DNA of 41,302 nt from Vreelandella nanhaiensis (GCF_003990185.1 NZ_RZHF01000022.1:121031-162332); one strand, 5' to 3'; shown: positions 17,708 to 26,148, counted from the first letter of the stretch. Made by a program: numbers and translations. The notes: generated from the sequence alone by a model not told the origin.

Positions 17708-18850
17708 ATGCCATTGGAAAGGCCTGATAGAGAGTTCGCCCCCACCCCTGATCTGGCGCAACGCTGGGCGCATCGCTATATCAGTCACCTGCTGACGCGT
17801 AAGCCCCCTTTAAGTTCTCCCAATCCGCTTGCCATCAAGCACATCAAACGTTGGACAATGGTATGGGCCGCCGCCGCCGGGATTATTTCCGGCTCGCTTA
17901 TTGGCGGTGGCGAGTGGTGGATGAAGGTTATTGCTATTGATGGCTGGTCGGATATGAGCCTTGGCGAGCAGATGCCTTACTGGATGACCTATTACGCGGC
18001 GGCAGGCGTGATTACCGCCATCGAAATCGGGTTTCTGTACTGGAACTCACTGCGGGGCGTTACCCATATTATCCATCTGGCGGGTTTGGAATATTCACAG
18101 CTCGATGCGTTTGTGCCGTCAATGCGATTGACCGTTCACTGAGTCGCCCGGATTGCGCTTGAATACCCAAGCTCCGGCAATACCATGTATGGAATTAATC
18201 CTCACACCTATCTGCATGGTTGGAAGCTGACTCTTAGAGTCCTGCTTTACCGGTTAAAAATAAGTTTGAGCAGCTTTCTTCTGCGCGTAGTAATGCGCCG
18301 CCTGCTGGGGCGCCTTGCTCTACGCGGCTTTATTCCTATATTAATGGGGCCACTATACGCCATCTGGAACGCCTGGATTGCAGCACGCGTAATGCATCAG
18401 GCGCACCTGGTGGCTTATGGCCCGCCGCGGATCAACGCCTTGATGGAAAAACTCAACGAGCTGCCGCTTGCCCAGCGCCAACTAATTGTGCAGGGAATTG
18501 GCGAGCTAATGATGCGTAACCGCCACCCCCACCCCAACCTAGTACTGCTGCTGTCGCAGCTGCTGGCAACGCTGCCGAACAAACCCCAAAGCGTCGATAT
18601 CGATTGGCCCGAGACGCTCAGTCAGTATGCCAACCTTGAGCAGCAAGAACGCGCTGAGGTGCTGGAAAGTCTAACCCAGGCCGTCATTCTCAGCGGGCCT
18701 TTTAAAGGGGCTAAGAGAGATTTTTTAAGAGAAGTGCATGCCCACTGCCAGACACCGCTGCATGAACAATCCGTTATTGTTTATCAGCAGCGCTGGCTGT
18801 CGGGAAAAGAGGTTAGCGTGTCGTTAACGCCTTGCGAAGCCGCGGACTAA
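17708..18850 (+). pseudogene. LBF_2804-like membrane protein gene split by an in-frame TGA
   Basis: Two open stretches in the same frame, 17708-18142 (144 residues) and 18185-18850 (221 residues), are separated only by one TGA at 18140-18142. Reading through gives VARIALE and then YGINP without a break, and the combined length is about 380 codons. The first part has two hydrophobic helices (about 50-70 and 90-112). The second has a basic, hydrophobic segment (about 12-65) and a soluble helical C-terminus. The halves look like one membrane protein, which I tentatively liken to LBF_2804-type proteins of unknown function. It could be a nonsense mutation, a sequencing error, or two real genes. 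The 3' end overlaps the convergent transporter gene by 38 nt. Confidence 0.7.
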
Positions 18851-20276
18851 CCAGCTCGCCGGTAATCCCCATCAGAACAAGAATGCCCAGCAACCACGGC
18901 CAATGCACTGATAAGGTAACGGTATAAACACCTAGTGCGTCGGCAAAAATAACCAAAATACCCAAGGGGCTGACGTAGCGCACCATGGCAAGCCATAGCG
19001 TATACGGCAGCGGCGCCAAGCCAAGCTCATCTCGGAACGTCTCAGTTTTGAGTACAAAACCTGCCAGCACAACGGTGCCTAAACCACCCAGCGGCATCAT
19101 CCAGCGTGAGGTGATGTAATCCAGCCAATCAAAGAAGGTCTTGCCTGCCAGCGTCCAGTCAGCGCCCACATTAAATGACAGCATGGCTGCAGTGCTGATC
19201 AACCAAAGCACAATACCCGTGCTCCACGCGGCCGAGCGGCGTGAGAACCCTTTGTTATCGCACAGCCAGGAAACGGTGGCTTCGACCATCGAGATTGAAG
19301 ACGTCAGCGCGGCCATAGAGAGCATCACGAAAAACAGAATGCCAAACAGCGTGCCCAGCGGCATGGCTTGGAAAGCCAAGGGCAGGCTCATGAAGATCAA
19401 ACCAGGGCCTTCGCCGGGGTTCATGCCGTTGGCAAAGATGACCGGAAAAATTGCCAGCCCCGCCATCAAGGCAACAGCGGTATCGGCAATTGCCACACTG
19501 ATGGAAGTACGTCCAATGGAAGCACCCTTGGGCAGGTAGCTTCCGTAGGTAAGAATGGCGCCCGAGGCAAGCGACAAGGTAAAGAATGCATGGCCAAGTG
19601 CTGCCAGCATGCCTTCACTAGAAAGACTGTCCGCATTGAAGGAGAACAAGAAGCGTACGGCATCGCCAAAACCACCGGAAAACATGCCGAAGACAATCAG
19701 CAAGAGCAGCATGATGACCAGGCCCGGCATCATCCAGCCGACGTTTTTCTCGATCCCTTCCTGAACGCCCTTACCCACAATTACCATGGTGATCAGTGTC
19801 ACCAGGGTGCTCCAGAAGCCCAGGTTAAGCGGGTTGGCATTGTTGGCCCCAAAAACGGCGGCCATGTCGTCAACGCTCGTCCCCACCAGGCTACCGGTTA
19901 ACATCTTCCACAGATAAGAAAACGACCAGCCTGCCACTACCACGTAAAACGATAGGATCAAAAAGCCGCACAGCATGGCCATCCAGCCAAGCAGCGACCA
20001 CACCGACGAACGGCCTGACTCATTCACTACCCGACGAATCGCATCAATGGGACTGCCACGCCCGCGCCGCCCAAAAGCAATCTCGCTCATCATCACCGGC
20101 ACGCCCACGACAAAAATACACGCCAGGTAGACCAGCACGAATGCGCCACCGCCATACTCGCCGGTGATATACGGAAATTTCCAGATATTGCCTAGCCCAA
20201 CGGCAGAACCCGTTGCCGCTAGCACAAACCCCCAGCGGCCCAGCCACTGGATGCGAGGTTGCTCGGAAGACGCCAT
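18813..20276 (-). CDS. sodium-dependent transporter, NSS (SLC6) family
   Basis: Na+-coupled importer with the LeuT fold, typically for amino acids or related amines. The second of two near ATGs (20276) has AAGGA at 5-nt spacing and gives 487 residues. The first helix carries the hallmark GSAVGLGNIWKFPY at about 22-35, and 11-12 membrane helices follow. Substrate is not predictable from the sequence; uptake of an amino acid or osmolyte would suit a halophile, which is inference. The last 38 nt overlap the plus-strand split gene. Confidence 0.93.
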   Translation of the reverse strand: MASSEQPRIQWLGRWGFVLAATGSAVGLGNIWKFPYITGEYGGGAFVLVYLACIFVVGVPVMMSEIAFGRRGRGSPIDAIRRVVNESGRSSVWSLLGWMAMLCGFLILSFYVVVAGWSFSYLWKMLTGSLVGTSVDDMAAVFGANNANPLNLGFWSTLVTLITMVIVGKGVQEGIEKNVGWMMPGLVIMLLLLIVFGMFSGGFGDAVRFLFSFNADSLSSEGMLAALGHAFFTLSLASGAILTYGSYLPKGASIGRTSISVAIADTAVALMAGLAIFPVIFANGMNPGEGPGLIFMSLPLAFQAMPLGTLFGILFFVMLSMAALTSSISMVEATVSWLCDNKGFSRRSAAWSTGIVLWLISTAAMLSFNVGADWTLAGKTFFDWLDYITSRWMMPLGGLGTVVLAGFVLKTETFRDELGLAPLPYTLWLAMVRYVSPLGILVIFADALGVYTVTLSVHWPWLLGILVLMGITGELVSPRLRKALTTR

Positions 20277-20390
20277 GACCATCCTTCTTGTTTGAAAAAA
20301 GCGCTTATCCTAGAGGATTTCACGTAAAAAGCACAAAACTCTCGTTAACGCTTTTAGAAACTGCTGTCAGACCAAGGCCTTGAAATTTAA

Positions 20391-21614
20391 CTAGCGTGCT
20401 ACCGCCAGCGCTTTTGCCTCAGCGTCAAGCCGCTGGGCGGTTTGATCCACCTGGCGTAGATAGGCAAGCAGCACGGCACCCAACAGCACAAAACCGCTGG
20501 CCAGCCAGAGTCCCAAGGTATAATGACCCGACGTTTCGGCCAGTACGCCAGTTAACGCGGGCGCAAAAATCTGCGCGGCACCATACGCCAAGGTCATCTG
20601 GCCCATTAGCCGTGCAGGGCTTGCCGGGTAAAGCTTGCCCGCCATGGTAAGCACCAGGCTCACGCAGCCCAGAAAGGTGCCACCATACAACACGGCGCTC
20701 AGCATCACGACGGCAAGATTGGCGGTAATGGCAGGCAGCACAATACCTACCACTTGAATACTCATCGCGATAACCAACGCACCTAGGTAGCCTACCCGCC
20801 GGGCGATGAGATCCCACAGCATAACGGCCGGTGCGGCTGCCAGACCCACCACGGCAAAGGTCCAGTTGCCCATTCCTGCCAGCAGAGGTTCGCGCTCCAC
20901 GATGGTGACTATAAAGGTGGCGTTAATCACGTAGCCGTATCCGGCACAGAAATAGGCAGGCAACATCAAATACATAAAGGTACGCGAAGGCGGCATGGCG
21001 GCAGGCAATTCAGCTCGGGCGCCAGCAACCGGTTTTACCGGACGTGGCAGCCAGTGCCAGGCAGGCACCAACAGCACCGCCCCCAACAGGCCGAAAATCC
21101 ACCACTGAGCCTGCCAGTCAAGCGAGCGTGAAAGCATGAATTCTACCGCCACGGCCGCCAGGACAATACCCAAACCAAGCCCGGCAAAATGAATGCCAAG
21201 CTCCCCGCGCTGCCGGTGATGCATTAGCCAGTGAAGAATCAACCCTGATGCCAGGAGCATGGCGGCACTGCTGGAAAGGCCCGCGATAAAACGTAGCCCC
21301 GCCCACAGCCAGAAGTTGTCGGTTAGAGCCATGCCTACGGTGGTGATCACTGCCAGCACCAGGCCAATGCGGTAAAGCGTATCCTTGATATAAATGCTGT
21401 GAATCAAGGCCGCCAGCACAGCACCCAGCATATAACCTGCGTAGTTAAGTGCAGCAAGCCAGCCACCGTCAGCATCGCCCATCCAGGTTTGCTGCTGCAT
21501 GACTGGCAGCAGCGGCGTATAGGCAAAGCGGGCGATCCCGATACACAGGAGTTGGCTGAAGACCCCGGCCAGTAAGACTTTAAGACGCTGAATGCGTAGC
21601 GATGCTGTGCTCAT
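20391..21614 (-). CDS. YbfB/YjiJ-family MFS transporter
   Basis: Major facilitator with about 12 helices in 407 residues. The opening GIARFAYTPLLPVMQ and the GWLAALNYAGYMLGA loop are typical of the YbfB/YjiJ group, whose substrates are unknown. AGGAGAG precedes the ATG. It precedes the NSS transporter on the same strand with a 114-nt gap, so co-transcription is possible but not shown. Confidence 0.9.
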   Translation of the reverse strand: MSTASLRIQRLKVLLAGVFSQLLCIGIARFAYTPLLPVMQQQTWMGDADGGWLAALNYAGYMLGAVLAALIHSIYIKDTLYRIGLVLAVITTVGMALTDNFWLWAGLRFIAGLSSSAAMLLASGLILHWLMHHRQRGELGIHFAGLGLGIVLAAVAVEFMLSRSLDWQAQWWIFGLLGAVLLVPAWHWLPRPVKPVAGARAELPAAMPPSRTFMYLMLPAYFCAGYGYVINATFIVTIVEREPLLAGMGNWTFAVVGLAAAPAVMLWDLIARRVGYLGALVIAMSIQVVGIVLPAITANLAVVMLSAVLYGGTFLGCVSLVLTMAGKLYPASPARLMGQMTLAYGAAQIFAPALTGVLAETSGHYTLGLWLASGFVLLGAVLLAYLRQVDQTAQRLDAEAKALAVAR

Positions 21615-21775
21615 GCTCTCTCCTGTCGCACTTGCTTATTATTACCTGGGCCGTTGTTTCCAAATAATTAGCCTGCATATTACGTGTACATGGCCACACC
21701 CCACATCGTCTAATAGTGGAAGACCTGCATTAATCTGGCAGACTAGTCATACGAATGACCACATGGAGAGTTTAG

Positions 21776-23035
21776 ATGACCGATACAGCCAAACCCTGGA
21801 CGCAGCCCATGCCTGAGGCGCAGTTCAACCTGATGCGCGAGATTCTGGCAGCCCCTAGCCCGGTGGGCCTGGAAGCGGCGATGACATACGGTGTACTCAA
21901 GCCACATTTTGAAAGCTTTGCGCCTAAAGGTTGGCACCTACATCAGTTCAAAGGCAACGCGGGCGTGGTGTTGGACACTCACCCTGAGCGCGACGATATG
22001 TTTACCGTCATGATCATCGGTCATGCGGACAAAATTCGTATGCAGGTGCGCTCGATCGGCGAAGACGGCAAGATCTGGATCAACACCGATTCGTTCCTGC
22101 CGACGGTACTGATCGGCCATGAGGTCAAGCTGTTCAGCGAAGATCCGGAACAACCTGGTAGCTATCGCTGCATCGAGGGAGGCACCGTAGAAGCGCTGGG
22201 CGCCATTCACTTCTCTGACCCGGCGCAGCGCGATGGCAGTAAAGGGCTTAAAAAAGAGCAGATCTATCTGGACCTGCAGATTCACGGCGAAAACAAGAAG
22301 CAGCAGGTACTGAACCTGGGCGTTCGCCCCGGCGACTCGATCATTTTTGACCGCCCGATTCGTCCCGGCTTCAGCCCTAATACGTTCTACGGCGCCTACC
22401 TGGATAACGGCCTAGGCTGCTTTGTGACTGCTGAAGTTGCTCGGTTGATTGCTGAGGCAGGCGGCACCGAAAACGTGCGCGTCCTGTTTGCGATTGCAAG
22501 CTACGAAGAGATTGGCCGTTTTGGTAGCCGCGTAATGGCCGGCGAGCTAAAACCCGATGCGCTGATTGGTGTGGACGTGAACCATGACTACGTGGCCGCC
22601 CCGGGCATTGGTGACAAGCGCATGCAGCCGCTGGAAATGGGCAAGGGATTTACCATGTCGGTGGGCTCGATTGCCAGCGAGCAGTTGAACCGCATTATCG
22701 CCACCGCAGCCAAGGAGCAGGATATTCCGATGCAGCGCGATATGGTGGGTGTTGATACGGGTACTGACGGCATGGCAGGCGTCCTGGCTTCGATTGACAG
22801 CGCCGCCACGTCAATTGGCTTCCCTATCCGTAATATGCATACCATTTCGGAAACCGGGAACACCCAGGACGTGCTGGCCGCCATTCATGCCCTCACCCAC
22901 ACTCTGCAAGCGCTGGATAAACTGCCTAACCTGGAGCGTGAGTTTCTGGATAATCATCCGCGCCTTGATCAGGCAAGCCCGCTTGCCCACCAAGGACACG
23001 CAAAACCTGACAACAGCGAGGAAAAACCGGCCTAA
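21776..23035 (+). CDS. M42-family (FrvX-like) metallopeptidase
   Basis: Dinuclear-metal aminopeptidase family. The 419-residue protein has candidate ligands in the expected order: H83 and D85 (GHADK), D210 (YLDNGLG), E244/E245 (SYEEIG), D267 (GVDVNHD) and H355 (MHTISE). The bridging-aspartate motif is YLDNGLG rather than the usual DNRxG. GGAG lies 7 nt before the ATG. The C-terminal 40 residues form a His/Pro-rich tail. It resembles the M42-type hydrolases associated with the osmolyte dipeptide NAGGN, but no partner genes for that pathway are nearby, so I keep the general name. Confidence 0.88.
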   Translation: MTDTAKPWTQPMPEAQFNLMREILAAPSPVGLEAAMTYGVLKPHFESFAPKGWHLHQFKGNAGVVLDTHPERDDMFTVMIIGHADKIRMQVRSIGEDGKIWINTDSFLPTVLIGHEVKLFSEDPEQPGSYRCIEGGTVEALGAIHFSDPAQRDGSKGLKKEQIYLDLQIHGENKKQQVLNLGVRPGDSIIFDRPIRPGFSPNTFYGAYLDNGLGCFVTAEVARLIAEAGGTENVRVLFAIASYEEIGRFGSRVMAGELKPDALIGVDVNHDYVAAPGIGDKRMQPLEMGKGFTMSVGSIASEQLNRIIATAAKEQDIPMQRDMVGVDTGTDGMAGVLASIDSAATSIGFPIRNMHTISETGNTQDVLAAIHALTHTLQALDKLPNLEREFLDNHPRLDQASPLAHQGHAKPDNSEEKPA

Positions 23036-23041
23036 ATGGCG

Positions 23042-23071
23042 AAAAAAACCCCGGCCATTGCTGGCCGGGGT
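23042..23071 (-). terminator. intrinsic terminator of sRNA 1
   Basis: On the minus strand ACCCCGGCC/GGCCGGGGT forms a 9-bp stem with a 6-nt loop and is followed by a run of seven T's. The T-run is on the minus side only, so it ends the small RNA. The M42 peptidase gene converging from the left gets only the hairpin. Confidence 0.92.
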
Positions 23072-23201
23072 AGTAATGACTCCTCCGTAATCCTTCCTAA
23101 CAAACGTCCTGTTTGTACATCCCTGGGGTCACACAAGCGCTCCCTGCTTGCTCTTCCTGCCCACCTTTCCCTGTGATCAAACCTAGCTTGAAGATTCATT
23201 G
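23042..23201 (-). ncRNA. CsrB/CsrC/RsmZ-like CsrA-titrating small RNA (sRNA 1)
   Basis: On the minus strand nine GGA triplets occur within 90 nt (plus-strand TCC at 23081, 23084, 23091, 23095, 23107, 23120, 23141, 23155 and 23168). Several sit in hairpin loops: ACAAAC-AGGAC-GTTTGT (23100-23116) and CAAGC-AGGGAGC-GCTTG (23134-23150). The RNA ends in a perfect terminator. CsrA/RsmA binds such GGA loops, and CsrB-type RNAs sequester it. The 5' end near 23201 is inferred from similarity to the sRNA 2 promoter region. It is head-to-head with a zinc-ribbon gene. Confidence 0.87.
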
Positions 23202-23207
23202 TTTCAA

Positions 23208-23236
23208 ATTCATTAATCTAGGATAAAAAAATACTA
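23208..23236 (-). promoter_or_regulatory. probable promoter region of sRNA 1 with CCTAGATTA element
   Basis: Minus-strand CCTAGATTA (23214-23222) is preceded by a T-tract (23225-23231) and followed by a weak -10 ATGAAT (23208-23213). The arrangement parallels sRNA 2, where CCTAGGTTA sits directly before the -10 box. The hexamers alone are poor, so an activator would be expected. Confidence 0.4.
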
Positions 23237-23341
23237 AGCTTTCTTAGGAACACCAGACACCGACCGAATCAGGGCTAATCAATGGGCGCACCCAGCGCAT
23301 GCTGCTTATACTTGGAATACATCGACATTGGATATGCTACG

Positions 23342-23365
23342 CGGATGCGCCAACGGATGCGCCAA
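23342..23365. repeat. 12-bp perfect tandem duplication
   Basis: CGGATGCGCCAA occurs twice in tandem in the leader of the zinc-ribbon gene, upstream of sRNA 1. It is probably a slippage product. Confidence 0.8.
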
Positions 23366-23401
23366 TTGGGGAAACAACCATAGAAAGAGAAGGAGACCAT
23401 C

Positions 23402-23617
23402 ATGCTCGACATCATGGTAAGCCATAAAATCCATGGGCTGGATATAATTTGCCGCCGCTGCGGTAATGCAGAATCAGCCACAACGCCTTATCTAAACCGT
23501 TTCCAGCTGGAAGGAACAGATAAAGACACCGCGACGCTTCGCTGCCTTAACTGCCAAACGTCGGTATCGCTGCCCTTAAGCCAGCTAAATGCTCTCTTCT
23601 ATACTCACGCCTGTTAA
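23402..23617 (+). CDS. zinc-ribbon microprotein, 71 residues
   Basis: Not recognised as a named family. Two CxxC knuckles (ICRRCGN at about 16-22 and LRCLNCQ at about 47-53) are spaced like a zinc ribbon, and a last cysteine is the C-terminal residue. AAGGAG at good spacing supports the ATG. Proteins of this shape bind nucleic acid or protein partners. It is transcribed away from sRNA 1 and 147 nt upstream of the SLC13-type transporter. Whether it is linked to the Csr RNAs is unknown. Confidence 0.75.
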   Translation: MLDIMVSHKIHGLDIICRRCGNAESATTPYLNRFQLEGTDKDTATLRCLNCQTSVSLPLSQLNALFYTHAC

Positions 23618-23763
23618 CACACTCTATTTCTAAAATTGGCACAAGACACCCATACCAAAGTCTATGGCTTACAACCAACGGCCTATAAACGAAAGTGGTA
23701 GCATGCCTTCCCCTTATATTAGCGAATTGCTAATAAACTTACTGTGTTCTGGGAGAGAGGCGT

Positions 23764-25218
23764 ATGGGAATATTATTATCGAACTGGCGCCACTGGATGC
23801 CATTATTAGCAGGGCCACTTCTTTTTGTACTGATACAGCTCGTGCTGCCCGAGACGCTTATTGACCCCGCACCTCGTACGGTTCTTGCTTTGACCGTTTG
23901 GATGGGCACTTGGTGGGTAACCGAACCCGTACCTATCCCCATTACCTCTTTTTTACCCATGCTGGTACTGCCCTTAAGCGGCGTGATGGTGCTGGATGAA
24001 GCCGTAGTGGGCTATGCCAACCCGGTTATCTATATGTACATGGGCGGGTTTATCCTTGCAATTGCCATTGAGCGTTGGAACTTGCATCGGCGTATTGCAC
24101 TGGCCATTGTTAATCGCATTGGCAACAGCCTGCGCAGTATTGTGCTGGGAGTTTTGATTGCCTCGGCATTTCTTTCCATGTGGATTTCAAACGCCGCCAC
24201 GGCGCTTATGATGCTCCCTATTGCCGTCGCGCTTACCAATGAACTGGACGAGCGTGACCAGTTTGAACGCGACCAGCGCGATAGCTTTGCACGTATTTTG
24301 CTGCTGACCGTCGCTTACTCTGCCTCCATTGGCGGGCTGGCAACGATTATCGGTTCCGTCCCCAATGCCATCGTGGTAGCGATGATCCCTCAGTTTTTCG
24401 AAGGCGTGGAAATCAGCTTCCTGCAGTGGATGATTTTTGCGCTGCCATTAACCCTGATTTTGCTGGTGGTACTGTATGTCTATCTCACCCGGCTATATGC
24501 AAGGATACCCAACACGCCTCTAGAAATTGACTTTGTAGCCCAGGAGCTTGAGTCCCTAGGTCCCATGAGTCAGGAAGAAAAGCGCGTGCTTGGGGTATTT
24601 GTGGTAACCGCTCTTGCTTGGGCGTTACGCGGCTGGCTGGCGCCATTTTTTGACTTGCCGATCAACGATACGCTGATTGCGGTCACCGCCGCTATTGCGT
24701 TGTTTGTGATTCCTGCCCATAACGAGAAACGCGCCCTGCTGGTGTGGGACGATATGAAGAGCCTGCCGTGGGGGCTGTTTATTCTTTGGGGGGGTGGTAT
24801 GACGCTGGCCGCCGCGTTTGTCGCAAGCGACCTAACCGGCTGGATCAGCAGTCAGCTCCAACTGTTAGACGGGGTGAATTACTTCTGGCTACTGTTGATC
24901 ATGGTGCTGTTGATGCTGTTCTTGACCGAGATTATCTCGAATACAGCGACTGCCAATATGGCATTACCTATCACTGCAGGTATGGCCGCCGCAATCACGA
25001 CCGGCAATCCATTAGGCTTGATGGTAGCCGTTGCGCTAGCAACTACTTGCGCGTTTATGCTGCCTATCTCGACCCCGCCTAATGCGGCGGTTTTTTCTAC
25101 AGGACGTATTTCCATCAAACAAATGGCAAAAGCAGGATTTGCCATGAATATTGTAAGCGCTATTGCGATCACACTATTTGTATACTTCATTATGCCCTTA
25201 TTGCTGCCATCGCCTTGA
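23764..25218 (+). CDS. SLC13/DASS-family sodium-dependent anion transporter
   Basis: Sodium-coupled importer of dicarboxylates, or of sulfate or phosphate in some members. The 484-residue protein has about 11-13 helices. The two pseudo-symmetric substrate motifs are SNAAT (142-146, usually SNT) and SNTAT near residue 387. The last segment has the family STPPNA motif. GGGAGAGG precedes the ATG. It lies between sRNA 1 and sRNA 2, and the sRNA 2 terminator hairpin is 39 nt past its stop. The Thr-to-Ala change in the first motif may alter ion or substrate binding. Confidence 0.93.
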   Translation: MGILLSNWRHWMPLLAGPLLFVLIQLVLPETLIDPAPRTVLALTVWMGTWWVTEPVPIPITSFLPMLVLPLSGVMVLDEAVVGYANPVIYMYMGGFILAIAIERWNLHRRIALAIVNRIGNSLRSIVLGVLIASAFLSMWISNAATALMMLPIAVALTNELDERDQFERDQRDSFARILLLTVAYSASIGGLATIIGSVPNAIVVAMIPQFFEGVEISFLQWMIFALPLTLILLVVLYVYLTRLYARIPNTPLEIDFVAQELESLGPMSQEEKRVLGVFVVTALAWALRGWLAPFFDLPINDTLIAVTAAIALFVIPAHNEKRALLVWDDMKSLPWGLFILWGGGMTLAAAFVASDLTGWISSQLQLLDGVNYFWLLLIMVLLMLFLTEIISNTATANMALPITAGMAAAITTGNPLGLMVAVALATTCAFMLPISTPPNAAVFSTGRISIKQMAKAGFAMNIVSAIAITLFVYFIMPLLLPSP

Positions 25219-25256
25219 CAACTTACTAATTAAGTATCCACTTATTTAGCAGCAAT

Positions 25257-25285
25257 AAAAAACCCCCGTCCATAACTGGCGGGGG
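25257..25285 (-). terminator. intrinsic terminator of sRNA 2
   Basis: On the minus strand CCCCCGCC pairs with GACGGGGG (8 bp, one G-U pair) around a 7-nt loop, then six T's (25257-25262). On the plus strand the same hairpin follows the SLC13 gene but lacks a clean T-run. Confidence 0.92.
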
Positions 25286-25620
25286 GATTATTTCGTCCTT
25301 AATCCTGCATCACGAACATCCTGTTCATGCTTCCTTGTGCGCTGCAAATATCCTTGATTTGCTCTTCCCTATACACCGCAAACACTCCCTGTTTGCTCAT
25401 CCATGTAGTGTTTTACACATCTTCCTTAATTACTCTTCCCTGTAATTTGCAAACATTCCTTATTTGCTCTTCCTTATGGTCTGCAAGCATTCCCGGCCTG
25501 CCCCTCCTTGTGACCTACAAGCAGTCCTTGCCTGCCCTCCTTGTGTACTTCGAACGTTCCTAGTTCGATTTCCCTTAAAGCAATTTCCTTATGCGATGAA
25601 CGCACAATGGACCTTATCGT
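25257..25620 (-). ncRNA. CsrB-like CsrA-titrating small RNA (sRNA 2), about 365 nt
   Basis: Twenty GGA triplets occur on the minus strand, about one per 17 nt (plus-strand TCC from 25269 to 25588; one lies in the terminator). Many sit in short hairpins, for example GCAAAT-CAAGGAT-ATTTGC (25344-25362), GCAAAC-AGGGAGT-GTTTGC (25378-25396) and CGAAC-TAGGAAC-GTTCG (25551-25567). A promoter and a T-tract terminator bound it. Length, GGA number and spacing match E. coli CsrB (369 nt). It should bind many CsrA dimers and relieve their repression of target mRNAs. No credible protein is encoded here on either strand. Confidence 0.92.
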
Positions 25621-25626
25621 CTGTTA

Positions 25627-25655
25627 ATTATCTAACCTAGGTTATGAAAAAACAA
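25627..25655 (-). promoter_or_regulatory. promoter of sRNA 2
   Basis: On the minus strand TTGTTT (25650-25655) and GATAAT (25627-25632) are separated by 17 bp. The start is predicted near 25620. The spacer contains the palindrome AACCTAGGTT (25635-25644), including CCTAGGTTA, which recurs as CCTAGATTA in front of sRNA 1. Confidence 0.65.
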
Positions 25656-26148
25656 AAAAACAACTAATATTCCAAACAAAATAATCATTACAACAAGAAA
25701 ATTAATTACCAATCAAAGATATAAATCAATATAAATATAAGAAAATACAGCTAACTCTTATATTTTTTTTAAATCTTTCCTTATTCTTAAAATAAAGATT
25801 ATAAAATAAGTTAAAGACCCAACAACTAACAGTACAATATTATAAATATTAAAAAAACTGCCAAACTTTTATGGACAAAAGAATAAATAGCGTTATGTAC
25901 AAACCTGTATGTATTAAGATACTAGAATTCATCAATTTGTACTCATTTCGTCATTTTAAAGCATTATAAAAACCAGTTTGGACGATAAATTACGGCCATG
26001 TAATGGCCCCTAACTTACGTCAGAAGAGGGCTGTACAACAGATGCCACCGTTGGAAACGTATCCTTACTTGCAAACAAGGGTTTTCAAATAGGCTACCGT
26101 GATCCTATATATGATTTATTTTGTTTCTAAATCAGTTTCGCAATGCTT
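25656..26148. other. AT-rich intergenic region without genes
   Basis: About 490 nt, markedly AT-rich up to about 25980, with long A and T tracts and many ATAAA/TTAT steps. I see no coding frame with a ribosome site. It separates the divergent sRNA 2 and sRNA 3 promoters, so activator and nucleoid-protein sites are likely here. TGTACA occurs at 25907 and 26034, and again in the direct repeats further right. No clear TGTAAG-N6-CTTACA GacA box was found. Confidence 0.5.

Noticed and set aside
18140..18142. TGA read as selenocysteine
   Set aside because: The context is a non-catalytic stretch of a membrane protein and no SECIS-like hairpin follows immediately; a nonsense mutation or sequencing error is simpler.
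19141..19901. Plus-strand open frames inside the NSS transporter gene
   Set aside because: They lie antisense to conserved membrane helices of the transporter and have no independent support.
25327..25563. Plus-strand open frame of 78 codons rich in Cys, Leu and Ser
   Set aside because: It is the antisense of sRNA 2, has no ribosome site, and its composition reflects the repeated TCCT motif.
25300..25567. Regular short repeats resembling a CRISPR array or coding repeats
   Set aside because: The units are inverted repeats with different stems and a common GGA loop, not identical direct repeats with spacers, and no cas gene is nearby. The CsrB-type RNA explains them.
25656..26148. GacA/UvrY box (TGTAAG-N6-CTTACA) for the small RNAs
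   Set aside because: Only a loose TGTAAT...CTTACG pair with wrong spacing (near 26000) was found, so no site is claimed.
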